NCBI RefSeq assembly: GCF_003473485.1
Contig: NC_053047.1
Location: 17,963,001 to 18,027,000, forward strand
Origin: Medicago truncatula
Taxonomy: Eukaryota > Streptophyta > Magnoliopsida > Fabales > Fabaceae
Direction of reading: 5' to 3'
DNA: 64,000 nt
Positions 41,230-52,648 of the stretch are shown piece by piece. The notes under the pieces were generated by a model. It saw only the letters and a list, made by a program, of their open reading frames with translations. It searched no databases and was not told the DNA's origin. Position 1 is the first letter of the stretch, and each line of letters opens with the position of its first letter. The translations under genes and the position numbers were made by a program.

Positions 41230-42386
41230 GGCTTAAATGTGTGTTTAGTCCTTGCACTTTCGCCCCGTTTTGGCATTGGTCCCTACGCTTTTTTTTGTTT
41301 GGCATTGGTCCCTGCACTTTCTAAAACTTTTGGCTTTAGTCCTTCCGTTAACTTTCCGTTAAAAAAAAAAACCAAAACTAACGGTGTGCCACGTGGCCCA
41401 ATCATGACACGCCACGTGGCACACTAAAAAACAAAAAAAAAATCAATTTTTAATTATTATTTTATTCATTATTTTTTTTACTTAAAAATATCATTAGTCC
41501 CTGCACTTTCAGCATTTTTTGATATTAGTCCCTGCACTTTGGTATTAGTCCTTGAATTTTTTTTATTTTTTTTAAAAAAAATACTAATGAAATTTATTAT
41601 GTTTTAATTATTGTTTTGTTCATTATTTTTATTGAGAATAATCATAAAAAAATAAAATTAAAAAATCTTTGTTAAAAAAAAATTAAGTAATAATTGTATA
41701 ACATTGCAAATGGAAATTGTGTCGTATTAACACCGTAACAATAGATAAAAATCAACAAAAAAGATGGAAATTAAATTGCACTTTGGCAATATAGGAATTT
41801 AATTTTTTGTTACAATCAATTTATGGGGGAGACTATATTGCCAAGGTGCAACTTAATTTCCATCTTCTTTATTGATTTTTATCTATTGTTACGGTTTTAA
41901 TACGATACAATTTCCATTTGCAATGTTATACAATTATTACTTAATTTTTTTTAACAAAGATTTTTTGATTTCATTTTTTTATGATTATTCTGAATAAAAT
42001 AATGAACAAAACAATAATTAAAACATAATAATTTCATTGAAAGTATTTAAAAAAAAAAAAAGTTTAAGAACTAATACCAAAGTGCAGGGACTAATATCAA
42101 AAAATGCAGAAAGTGCAGGGACTAATGATATTTTTAAGTAAAAAATAATGAATAAAATAATAATTAAAAATTGATTTTTTTTGTTTTTTAGTGTGCCACG
42201 TGGCGTGTCATGATTGGACCACGTGGCACACCGTTAGTTTTGGTTTTTTTTTTTTAACGGAAAGTTAACGGAAGGACTAAAGCCAAAAGTTTTAGAAAGT
42301 GCAGGGACCAATGCCAAACAAAAAAAAGCGTAGGGACCAATGCCAAAACTGGGCGAAAGTGCAGGGACTAAACACACATTTAAGCC
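41230..42386. mobile_element. 1,157-bp foldback MULE-like element, 9-bp TSD TTATTTTAA
   Basis: Two arms of about 555 bp (about 41230-41790 and 41831-42386) are nearly perfect reverse complements around a spacer of roughly 40 bp. The ends are GGCTTAAATGTGTGTTTAG and its complement. Perfect 9-bp duplications TTATTTTAA lie at 41221-41229 and 42387-42395. It is non-coding. The high arm identity suggests recent insertion or arm homogenisation. It separates the SnRK1 gene from its kinase-less copy. Confidence 0.95.
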
Positions 42387-42395
42387 TTATTTTAA

Positions 42396-43217
42396 TTATC
42401 AGGGATAAAATCTTTTGCATACACATCTAGTCATATTTTATTATGTTTATTTTGTTGATAAAATTTAGAAATATGGCCATGACATTATTGCGAAGTCTGA
42501 TTTTATGTGTGTATACATTTTTATTTACTTATTGATGTAAATGTAGAGTTGTTAAACTCTTGAGGAATAGATTTTATTTTAGAATGGATGAGACATTTGA
42601 TATCATGGTATATGAAAATTCACGGAAATTTGATTAATTTTTCTTATAAAAAACTACTTTGTTTTAAAACATGACAAAAGAACGATTAATTTTAAAACCT
42701 AACAAAAACTTTTGCTTAGATTTAATGATAGATGCGAATAACAAATATATAAAGTAGAAAACTCCTCAAAGTGCAAGTAGTCATCCGTAAACTCCTCCGG
42801 CTTCGCACGCGTAGGACCCCTTGCTATCGAGCTCCTTGTCAGGTGCAGCTTCTGATGTGCAATGGCAATGACTGTGGCAAAGAAGATTTCAATGCAATAT
42901 TGATGCTTCTTTTTTTGCAATCTTGAAATTGTACAAGTGTGTGTGCGTGATGTTGATGGAGCATTTGTTTCAGCCAAAACTGAGATTTTCCCCTTGATGT
43001 TTTGTTCCTGTGGTCTCTTAGGAATGATTTAAATTGATTAGGATGAATTTGATTTCTAATAAAATTATTTCCATGTTCTGTCAAAAATAATTATTTTATT
43101 GTTAAGGTAATTATTTTAAAGATAATATAAAGAGAAGATAAAAGTATTCTTAGTCAAAAAAATAATATTAATATCACACAAAAAATTATAAGGGACTAAA
43201 TTGAATCTTCACTAGAG
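42396..43217. other. intergenic between foldback element and kinase-less SnRK1 copy
   Basis: No recognised gene. The end of the stretch would be the promoter of the 43218-45542 gene. Confidence 0.4.
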
Positions 43218-43224
43218 TATAAAT
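43218..43224 (+). promoter_or_regulatory. TATA box of the kinase-less SnRK1 copy
   Basis: TATAAAT, about 30-40 bp before the leader-like sequence 'gggtttctctctcggcatct' and 56 bp before the leader splice donor at 43281. Confidence 0.5.
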
Positions 43225-43249
43225 TCACACACTTTTGTAGGGTTTCTCT

Positions 43250-43280
43250 CTCGGCATCTTCGATTTTCTCTCTAATCGCC
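43250..43280 (+). other. 5'UTR leader exon of the kinase-less SnRK1 copy
   Basis: 'tctctctaatcgccg' is followed by the donor GTGAG, matching the SnRK1 leader at 34519-34540. A strong polypyrimidine acceptor (ATTATTTTTCAG, ending at 43439) could complete a 159-bp leader intron, giving a second exon from 43440 that contains the ATG. The left border is approximate. Confidence 0.5.
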
Positions 43281-43482
43281 GGTGAGGCTTCGAGCTTCTT
43301 GTTCTTTTTATTTATAATTTTGGATTTTTACTTTGTATGCATTCATTTTTCCGCGTTTTGTGATTTTGTTCTTCAATTTGATTTTTTTTATTTATTTTTT
43401 TAGCTAATATCATTTTGATTTTTTTTTATTATTTTTCAGCCTCCGTTTTGATTTGATGATTTGTTTATTCTGTCTAAGGTAT

Positions 43483-45542
43483 ATGGATAATCAAGGAGTA
43501 GGAATGAGGCAACAATTCCCTGTTGAGGGAAAATGGTCCCTTGGTCTTCAGGTACAATATTTTACTTGTTAGATTTTTTCCATAATGATTTATTTTTCTT
43601 GGCTATTAATTAATGAAATACTGATTTGAAATTTGTGATTGATTCAACTGATTTCATGTCTCTTTTGACAATGAATTATCCAATTTATTGATTAAATGTG
43701 TTATTATGTGCTTTCTTTTTCACATTGGGTGTAAACACATGACATTGTTGGTATTAATTTTTTTTTTTTTTACAAATGTTGGTATTAATCTATTGTCATC
43801 TGAAAAATTAATATTTTGATTATTACTTTTAGAAAAATGCTAACAAATATTCCTGAAATACTTGTTAAGAAAACAAATGGTTAAATTACATCAGATGTCC
43901 TTTAAGTTATCTAGTTATAACAGTTTAAGTTTTTTTTATATCACTTACGTCATTTAAGTTATTTAATTGTAACAAGTTAGTCTTTTAAATATTTTTCGTA
44001 ATACATAAGTCTTTTGAGTTATTTAATTGTAACGTTTAGTCTCCGAATAACTTACATTTTTAAGATCTGAAATCCCCCAAATTATTACGATTAAATAACT
44101 TAAAGTACATAATTGGTACGGAAAAAATTGAGGACTAACTTGTTACAATTAGTTAAATGAAAGGATTTAATTAGTACGGAATTACATTTAAATAACTTAA
44201 AGTATCTCTGGTTTAATTTAGCCAAAACAAATATAGCATGTCTTGAATTTATGTCTTCAAAATCTTAAAGATAAATTCTTTCAATTTTTGTTTTCTTGAG
44301 GCACCGATTAGTATGACTCTTGTTTCGTTCTTTTAAGCTGTTGGTTTTGTTTGTTGACATGTGATAGTCTCGAGCCCAACCTCGTGAAATAATGACTGAC
44401 GTCCTCAAAGCTCTGCAAGAATTGAATGTCTGTTGGAAAAAAATTGGACCCTATAACATGAAGTGCATATGGACTGTTGTCATCCCTGGTCATCAAGGAG
44501 GAATGGTTAATGATTCTGTGCATAGTGATGATAATGAAGTTGTTCCTAAGTCAACTGTAGTCAAGTTTGAATTGCAGGTAGTTATCATGATAAACCCTAA
44601 TCTGTTTCATTTAGATTTAAATGAATTGTTTAATTATTGGTGTAGTATTAATCTATGAAGCACGAACATACTTCGGATTAAATGTGTCCTGGTATCGGAC
44701 GTATGTTATATTTGACATGACATCCACACATATAATTATACTGAATTATATGATTTTCTTAAATTATCAATGGTTTCAATGTATCGGTATCTGTGATTCA
44801 TAGGTATTAACTTTTTCATTCTCATTCATTGATGCTCATGAACAAACACAACCCTTTGTTAAACATTAGTAGTAGTTTGAACCTAAAGTTGAAGGGTCTT
44901 CAAAAAAATCTTCATCCAACATACTATTTTTTTAGTATAGATAATTTGATTGACATCTTTAAGTCATTGTTGTTATACTTTGGTTCTTTGAACATGCAAT
45001 CAAATGATTTCTTGAAGAAATTATATGTTGGGGAATATATTAGAAAACATGCAACTCACATTTAACCACGAAAAAAGTAGATGTTTATGTGCAGTTGTGC
45101 ATTGATACTTCAGATTGAAAGCGTGTTGATGTTCAATTTTTGTCAGTGTTGAATTCTATCGCTTTCATGTTTAAATTTTTATTGGTAATTATGGGTTGCT
45201 TTCGTTTTTTTCTAATAGATTAAAGATATTTAAGATCAAAATTGTATATTGACATCTGTAACGAAGTCAACTATGTCATAAAATATGGGACGTAGGGAGT
45301 ACACACTTCATAGTTTACTAGTATTATTATATTTTATGCCAGATGATTGATATTTTCTTGTTGATGACTAATTCATCTGTAAATTTTTTCTCAAGAACAT
45401 TCTCAAGTTGTGTTAATATCTTTTGTAGTTGTACAAAACTGAGGAGAAATATCTACTTGATATTCAAAGGCTTGAGGGACCCCAATTTGCTTTCTTGGAT
45501 CTTTGTGCTTCCTTCCTTGAGCGGCTTCATGTTTTAGAGTGA
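43483..45542 (+). CDS. kinase-less SnRK1 alpha paralogue (C-terminal regulatory domain only)
   Basis: Three exons (43483-43551, 44368-44577, 45429-45542) join to an open frame of 130 aa equivalent to SnRK1 exons 8 (second half), 9 and 10. The ATG corresponds to the internal Met in GHMDYQGVGM of the parent. Donors and acceptors sit at the same places as in the parent. Differences include about nine codons lost in frame from exon 9, many substitutions, and an end of LERLHVLE rather than LAQLRVL. No stop or frameshift occurs. Everything from kinase through UBA is absent, and the parental-type leader lies directly upstream, so an internal deletion of a tandem duplicate is the simplest origin. In SnRK1/AMPK the C-terminal KA1 domain binds the beta and gamma subunits. 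A free copy could act as a competitor, but expression is unproven and it may be a decaying pseudogene. Confidence 0.62.
43879..44223. mobile_element. MULE-like MITE, 345 bp, 9-bp TSD AAAACAAAT
   Basis: Ends GGTTAAATTAC and, at the right, TTTAATTTAGCC. Inner arm words ('ctttaagttat' and 'ataacttaaag') are also inverted. Perfect duplications AAAACAAAT lie at 43870-43878 and 44224-44232. It sits inside the first coding intron of the kinase-less SnRK1 copy and has no counterpart in the parent intron. Confidence 0.88.
45222..45299. mobile_element. Stowaway-like MITE fragment
   Basis: Ends 'gggacgtagggag' followed by TA, the typical right end of a Stowaway (Tc1/mariner) MITE, and shares 'taagatcaaaattg' type words with that family. 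The left end is missing. It lies in the last intron of the kinase-less SnRK1 copy. Confidence 0.5.
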
Positions 45543-45837
45543 GAGATGAAAAGTGTTTTTGAAAAAATTACGAGTAAGGGTAATTTTAATCTTATGATTA
45601 ACTTTTAAATGCATTTAAGTGTAACCTGATACATTTAGGGACACCGGTTTATTTATTTGTTTTCTTGTTTTTGGTTGACTTTATTGTTGTGGATCTTTTT
45701 AGTGTCTTTTGGACTTTAGTATTTCTTGTATTTATTTGGTTTTCTTCTTTATCATATATGTATTCGATTTGGCATTAAAAATGGCATCCAATCATATTTA
45801 ACGATTCGTTTTTTTTTAAAGTGAGCAACTCACTTTA

Positions 45838-45840
<3 letters not shown>
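45543..45840. other. 3' flank of the kinase-less SnRK1 copy
   Basis: Non-coding with no recognised element. Confidence 0.4.

Positions 45841-45911
<71 letters not shown>
45841..45911. repeat. (TA)n microsatellite, about 71 bp
   Basis: About 35 uninterrupted TA dinucleotides. Such tracts are highly variable and can extrude cruciforms. Confidence 0.98.
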
Positions 45912-45913
<2 letters not shown>

Positions 45914-46101
45914 AATAATATTAACCAATAATTAAAATAACAACTCTTGATTTTCTCACTTTATTCATTTTAGAGGATCAAAATCCTATTTTAACATATT
46001 TATTTTGTTGATCAAATTTAGAAAATATGGCAAGCCTTTTTTTATATATAGAATACGACATGACATTATTGTGAGGTGTTATTTGATGTTCGTATAATTT
46101 T

Positions 46102-49100
46102 GGTTTAAATAAGCAATCCGTCCATGTAATTTGAACGCGTTTTGATTTTCGTCCTTGTAAAAAAAAAATTAAAAACATCCCAGTAATTTTTTTTTTGTTT
46201 TAAAAAGGTCCCTTGACCCACTTTTCAGTTGAAGTGGCATGGTTTTTGTAACACCCCGTTATCCCAAAGCAATTAAATAATAAATTAACATCAGAGTTTA
46301 ACACCGAAACGGGTATGTCACACTACTTTTCAAAATTTCTTAAATAGAATATAAAATTATTTAATAAACAACCTTCAAAAACATCATTAATTTGCAGCGG
46401 AATATTTGCATCAAAAGCAACAACAATAATTGTTTAATTCTCCATAAAATAATCTTGGCATAAAAACATCATCAAAGTAATTCAAACAACAATAAGGGCT
46501 ACATCAGCATGTTCCAAAATTTGATACATAGGAATAAAAATAAGCAATTAAATCCCATCCCGTACGTATCAGAGCCCTAGACACTTGAGCCACCACCAAC
46601 TACTCAGGATCACCTGCAAGTTACCCATAAGAATGACAACATTTTCAAGCAGAAGGGGTGAGATTCACAACAATAAATATAGATACAAAATTCATCAATT
46701 GAATCTAACACCCTAACATAATAATAATTCCTCAATATATAAATATATCATCATTAACAACATCAACAATAAATGGTAATAAAAACCAACAACATCGACT
46801 CATGCAACTACTCGACAACTATACTAAGACTCCTTGACAATGCACATGCATGTGGTACCAATTTACAGGCAGTAGCCCTCATCGGATATTGAATGGTTAA
46901 AGCATTCATCAGGGCATAAGCCCTCACCGCTTTGAACAATAAGTGTTCCAGGACATGAGTCCTCCCGCTTTGAACGACAAGGCGTTCCAGGGCCAGAGCC
47001 CTCCCGCTTTTATGCTTATGCAACTGACTCCACCTGTGTATATCTACATACAACTCGACAATGCATATATGTATATATGACTTACAACTCCATAATTCAA
47101 CAACATGTATGATTTAATTAAATAAAAACATACATCACAGTTAACAACAGATCATCATAATCAATTCAATAATTCCAGAAAATGCACAACTAATCATAAT
47201 CATGCTCATACATCAAATTCACTCAACATTATTCAACTAAATAACAAACAGCTCTGAAACTGGACTACTCGCCTCGCGAGTACATCTACTCGCTATGGCG
47301 AACTCATGAAAATGGGTCACTCGCTATGGCGAGTTCAAGGCGAACTAGAAAAGGCTGCTCTCGGGAGTTTTGACATTTTTCTCACTAAAACTTCAATTTT
47401 AAGCTCCTTATTCATCTCTTTAATCTGAAAATTGTCACAGTCCTCTCTAAAATCATCTAGGCACTTAAAACTAACCAAATTATACCTTATAACAACAACT
47501 CAAAAAGTCAGGTTTTCTCACAGGTACTCGCCATGGCGAGTTGTCTTGCTCGCGAGGCGAGCTATGAAGTTGCTCACTCGCTATGGCGAGCTAAGTCTAC
47601 TCGCGAGGCGAGCGATGAACAGCAGTACGGGCAGAATGCAGGTTTTTCCCCAAAATCTCAATTTTCTCAATTTCACTCCCCAAATCAGTTTACAGATGTG
47701 AAATGAAATACTGTATGCACTCAGAACCTATTTCTAACATCAAAACAGGGTTCCTACCCTCAATTCATCCAAAATCAAAGAAATCCAAAACCTAACTCAA
47801 TTCCCAATTTCTATCATAAACCTGTTAAATCCAAAAAAAATCATAATTAAACATCTACACTACTGAAGTAAACCTCACCCTTACCTTAATTTTGCAGAAA
47901 GAAAAGCTCTCAAAATCAAAATCTCCCTTCTTGGTTCTCCTCTTGGCTTTCTCTGGTTTTCTCCCAAACTGCTTGTACATAAAACTGTTTCTCTGACTTC
48001 TCTTTCTATTTCCTAACTCCTATTCTTAACACCCCTTAATTTCACTTAACTCCCCCTTAATTCTATTAATTATAACATAACCCCCCAAACTCCAAAATAA
48101 TATTAATTCACACATTATTCTAATTATATTAAAATAAACTATATAATAAAATAATGCACACCACATAATCAACAAATATTATTTAAAATCATATAAAAGA
48201 CTCTAAATAATTCAGAAGATGCGGTGGCAAACCCACTCTATATGCCACTGTTCCAACCCTCTCAGATATCTGATACGGACCAATGAACTTTGGAGTCAAC
48301 TTCTTAGACTTCAATGCACGTCCTACACCCGTCATAGGAGTAACTCTCAGAAACACATGATCTCCCTCTTGAAACTCAAGGGCCTTTCTACGCTTGCCAT
48401 GGTAACTCTTCTGTCGACTCTACGACGCTTTCATCTTTTCCCTTATCATCTTGACTTTCTCTGTAGTCTGATGAACCAAATCCGGTCCCAACACAACACT
48501 TTCTCCTGACTCAAACCAGCATAAAGGAGTCCTGCACCTCCGACCATACAAAGCTTCGAACGGTGTCATATCAATACTCGAATGGTAACTGTTGTTGTAT
48601 GTGAACTCTATCGACGGTAGGTGACTATCCCAAGCTCCACCTTGCTCAAGTACACACACTATCAGCAAATCCTCCAATGATTGGATCGTCCTCTTCGACT
48701 GACCATCTGTCTGCGGATGATAAGCCGAACTTAACCTCAACTTCGAACCCAATGCATCTTGCAAGCTCTTCCAAAATCTAGAAGTGAACCTCGGATCCCT
48801 ATCCGACACAATACTCGACGGTACACCATGTAGCTTCACAATATTATGAATATAAATCTCCGCCAACTGAGCTACCGGATAACTGATATTAATTGGAATA
48901 AAGTGCGCCGACTTCGTCAACCTGTCGACCACAACCCAAATGGCATCATGTCCTCTCGGAGTGTTCGGTAAACTCGTTACAAAATCCATAGAAATGTTAT
49001 CCCACTTCCACTCCGGCACATCCAACGGTGTCATAAAAAATTTAAAAATTGGAGAAAAAAAACTGAAAATTAAATTTTTTTCTTCAAAATTCTGAAAATT

Positions 49101-49714
49101 CAATTTTTTTTTAAATTAAAAAAATCTGTAATAAAATTAAAAATCATAAAAAATAAAAAAAAAAATCTGCAAATTAAATTTTCGATTTTTAATTAAAAAA
49201 ATATTTTTTTTCAAAATTCTGAAAATTCATTTTTTTAAATTAAAAAAATCTGAAAATAAATTTAAAAATCATAAAAAAAACTGAAAATTAAATTTTCGAA
49301 AATTCATTTTTTTTTAATTCTGAAAATTAAATTATATTTTCAAAAGTTATAAATTTTTAGATTATATAATTTTTTATTTTATTTTTCTTAAATTTATTTC
49401 TAGATTTTTAAAACACTAATTTCCAATTTTTTTCTTCATATTTAAAAAAAAAATTGGAATGTTTTTATGATTTTTTAATTTATTTTCAGATTTAAAAAAA
49501 ATAAAAAATAATGACGTGGACTGCCACGTGGCAAAAGTTGCACAGTCAGCAACTGCCACGTGGCCAAAACCATCCCATGTCAGCAAAAAAAGTGGGGTCA
49601 GGGACCTTTTTAAAACAAAAAAAAATTTGCAAGGATGTTTTTAAATTTTTTTTTTTTACATGGACGAAAATCAAAATGCGTTCAAATTACAGGTACGGAT
49701 TGCATATTTAAACC
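46102..49714. mobile_element. MULE-like MITE with nested Gypsy insertion, 9-bp TSD TATAATTTT
   Basis: The outer ends GGTTTAAATAAGCAATCCGT and ACGGATTGCATATTTAAACC are inverted repeats continuing for about 150 bp: 'attttcgtccttgtaaaaaa' matches 'tttttacatggacgaaaat' inverted, and GGTCCCTTGACCCAC matches GGGGTCAGGGACC inverted. Perfect 9-bp duplications TATAATTTT lie at 46093-46101 and 49715-49723. The interior is split by Gypsy sequence from 46247 to about 49034. The rest (49035-49600) is AT-rich. Confidence 0.9.
46247..49034 (-). mobile_element. Ty3/Gypsy retrotransposon fragment (integrase and LTR)
   Basis: On the minus strand, integrase sequence runs from 49032: PEWKWDNISMDFVTSLP, VVVDRLTKSAHFIPI, VSDRDPRFTSRFW, SAYHPQTDGQSKRTIQ. 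It continues past a stop near 48420 into the C-terminal region GDHVFLRVTPMTGV and KFIGPYQISERVGTVAYRV. Coding then breaks off near 48200 and LTR-like sequence runs to 46247, where the element ends in GGGGTGTTACA (minus strand). The LTR carries short repeats such as CTCGCTATGGCGAG (47280-47600). Protease, RT and the 5' LTR are missing. The third catalytic acid of the integrase is changed to Lys (GQSK instead of GQSE), so it is inactive. Confidence 0.9.
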
Positions 49715-49723
49715 TATAATTTT

Positions 49724-50376
49724 TTTTGTTTGTATTTTTTTTATTTTATTAACGAAGATGTAGAGTTGTTAAACTCTTTAGAGGGAGTGGAAATAAAGGA
49801 TGGATGAGACATTTCAGTCATGATATTGATGTCTAATTTGTTAATATTTGTTCTTAATGTTTTTTATTTGTTTACGAATATTCATAAATTGGTATAGTCT
49901 TGAATGGTTATTAACTTGAATTTTTAGGACTCTATTTAATATTAATTATTTAATCTGTAATAGTTTTAAATAGAGAAGTGATATTTGTATATCCAATTGA
50001 TGACAACTTTGGTGACAACCTTATTTTTCTCTCATTCTTATTGATCAAAAACAATGGAGAGAGAAAAAGAAAGAGAGAGAATAAGAATCTAATGTGAGTA
50101 TGAGAGAGAAAGTTGTCCAAAAATTGTCACATAATGATTGTACAAATATCATTTCTCTTTTAAATATATTATATTACAACTTTTGTGACAATAGTTTTAA
50201 CATGCAATCAAACTTTCAATAGACACTTAACTCAAGGGTGTAATCAAAGAAGCGAGATGATTGTATCTAGACATTTTGGGATCATCCATTTTGTTAGAAC
50301 GTTTTAAAGGCTCTAGACACGTCTACCAAGTAGCAAAAGAGAAGGGAATCAAACATGACATGATCCCTCTTTTATA
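49724..50376. other. intergenic, AT-rich
   Basis: No gene recognised. GA-rich stretch at 50050-50110. Confidence 0.4.
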
Positions 50377-50631
50377 CTTTCTTTGTTCCATATTAGATGA
50401 TCTAGTTGACTTTGATACACATACCGATGTATATTTTTTAACTTTAATATCTTTAATTATCTATTTGAAAAAATTATGAAAATTTAATATTTTAAAAATA
50501 TTGATCGAGACGAATCCAACATCTTATATGATATTATTTATCTTTGTATATTAGTAGAAAAATATGATTAAATTATGTTTGGTCAAAATTGCATATTGTC
50601 AAACATGTCATCTAATATGAAACAGAGGGAG
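50377..50631. mobile_element. Stowaway-like MITE, 255 bp, TA target site
   Basis: The left end CTTTCTTTGTTCCATATTAG is the inverted counterpart of the right end CTAATATGAAACAGAGGGAG. It is flanked by TA on both sides (50375-50376 and 50632-50633). Termini close to CTCCCTC are diagnostic of Stowaway elements. Confidence 0.85.
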
Positions 50632-52424
50632 TATGTTTTTGCTTCGTTAATTGTGAATCAATTATTGCCAAGTGCAACCCCCAATTTTTACATCCTAGTT
50701 ATAACTATAGTAGTTGAGTGGAAATTTTACAATTCATGTGAAAACAAACTTAAAAATTTTATCACGCGATGATAATTTAGTACATTTGTTAAATTCTCCA
50801 TCAAAACTCATACATAAAAAAAATGTGAAATTAGATAAATTTACGAGTTAAAACTCGATTTTAACAAATTTGCTCTCATTAACCAATTAGAGTACTTCAA
50901 ACACTTGTTTAACATAGTCATAAAATGAACAAAGTATATGGGCAATTCATTAACCACTAATTTATTTAATTAACCAGTAAATTGTAATTTATTAACCATT
51001 GAGTACTTCGTTTTTCTGCTTAACGACTTGCATTTTAGTGATTTTTGAAGGGCTTTAATTGGTGTTTCTTTCTAAAAATAGTCATAATGTTAGTTGATCT
51101 TGGAAAATAGGGGATTAGACTAGTAGGGGAAGAGAACTCCAAGATAATGCCCCAGCTGAGGGAAGGTTAGGGGATGCTAGAGTAGCCGAATGAAGGAGAT
51201 GATTCTTTTCTACGGCCACTAACTCATAGCACGTGTCTTTAGAGCCTCAAAACTGATACAAAACATAATGGGACTGAACAATGATGTGATAAACCCGCAT
51301 TCCCTATTCTTAGCACCACTAACCACTTTGAAAAGTGATGGAGAAGTCACAATCTTTTGTGGAGCTTCACACCGAAGGACACCATCAACATATCATGTTG
51401 AGGAGGGGAAGCTGAAACCGAACACAGGGTGTCACAATTCCACTAGCAAGAGAGTTATAACGCACAACCCACAAAATCATACGAGCAAATACTCATCATT
51501 GTTTGTAGGTCATATCATTTGGTTAGTAGGCTTAATTTTTACTATAAATACTGAGATCATACATTGCAACTTACACATACAACTAATCGAACAAGCTTTT
51601 CTTTTGCATTTTTATTTATTTACCTTTTTACAACTATATTTATTTTAATGCATTTATTAGTGTAGCTCAAAAAATCCAAACACAACCTTACATAACGCTC
51701 TATCGGAGAATTTAGGAAGTCCACTGTTGAGGGACATAGTTTTTTCCTCAGCATCAATCACTCTATCGGAGAAATGAAAAACTACGACAAAAAACATTTT
51801 GGGACCAAAATTTTCTGAACTTTTTTAAGCAATCAAAAACAAAATTTTAGATTTCCTAAAAAAAAAATCAAAATTTTAAATATTTATAAAGATAAAAAAA
51901 ACTTATTTAACCTAAAAATAATTAAATAATATGTATTGCCTTTTTTTTTTGAAAGAAAGAATAATATGTATTGCTATATAGGTGTGCCTAAATAATTCTT
52001 TTTATTTAGGTTTGGGACCATAAAGGTAAATTTTCTAATAAAAAGATTAGATAAATAAACATATGTGGATAGATAGATTATTGCATGTGTCACTACTCAC
52101 TAGCAAAAACAAAATTAGATTGTGTGTCAAGTGTCAACTGTATATTTTTTTTCTTCTTCCCCTCAAGTCTCAACTAACTAAACTATCCTAATTTTCCCGA
52201 CACGTCCCCAAAAATTCGAAAACGGAGGTCAATTTCGACATTTCAATTATCGCATGTAGTAGCTGTTCTGTGTGACCGTTAATGATATCTTCCATCACCA
52301 TGACGAAGTGGGTCCCACATTTTCCTGCACCCGTTGATAAATCATCAACCAAACACGACCCACAAGTGATATCCAGCTGTAAAGAAAATGGCATATCCCA
52401 TAATTTTCGTATAGTACAATTTAA
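50632..52424. other. intergenic, no supported gene
   Basis: Two modest open frames (51268-51648 plus, 52188-52499 minus) show no recognisable domain, and the second overlaps a SINE copy. Around 51110-51260 the sequence is GC-richer than its surroundings but remains unassigned. Confidence 0.4.
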
Positions 52425-52648
52425 GGTCCCGTGAGCATAGTTGAATTGATAGGACAATACATTATTATATGTAAAGGTTGAAGTTTGAATCTCAGACACT
52501 TTACTTATCTATCAGACTATTTGACAAAAAAAAAAAAGGTCATATTCACCTTATAAGTTGAATAAGTGGGGTGTGTGTCTAGGATTTGAACCTCAACCCC
52601 TGCATATAATAATATATTGTCCTACTAACTGAGCTATGCTCACGGGAC
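52425..52648. mobile_element. inverted pair of tRNA-derived SINEs
   Basis: The forward copy at 52425-52500 starts GGTCCCGTGAGCATAG. The reverse copy at about 52561-52648 ends GAGCTATGCTCACGGGAC. Each has an A box near the head and a B box (GTTTGAATCT, and GATTTGAACC inverted). The pair is separated by about 60 bp and would fold back. Confidence 0.75.

Noticed and set aside
47270..47610. CRISPR-like repeated CTCGCTATGGCGAG motif
   Set aside because: Short, irregularly spaced palindromic motif inside a Gypsy LTR in plant nuclear DNA; not an array of repeats and spacers.
51268..51648. 126-codon plus-strand frame
   Set aside because: No domain, biased hydrophobic end, no supporting promoter or splice structure; treated as chance.
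52188..52499. 103-codon minus-strand frame
   Set aside because: Its start lies in a SINE copy and the rest has no recognisable motif. A relic of a gene is possible but not supported.
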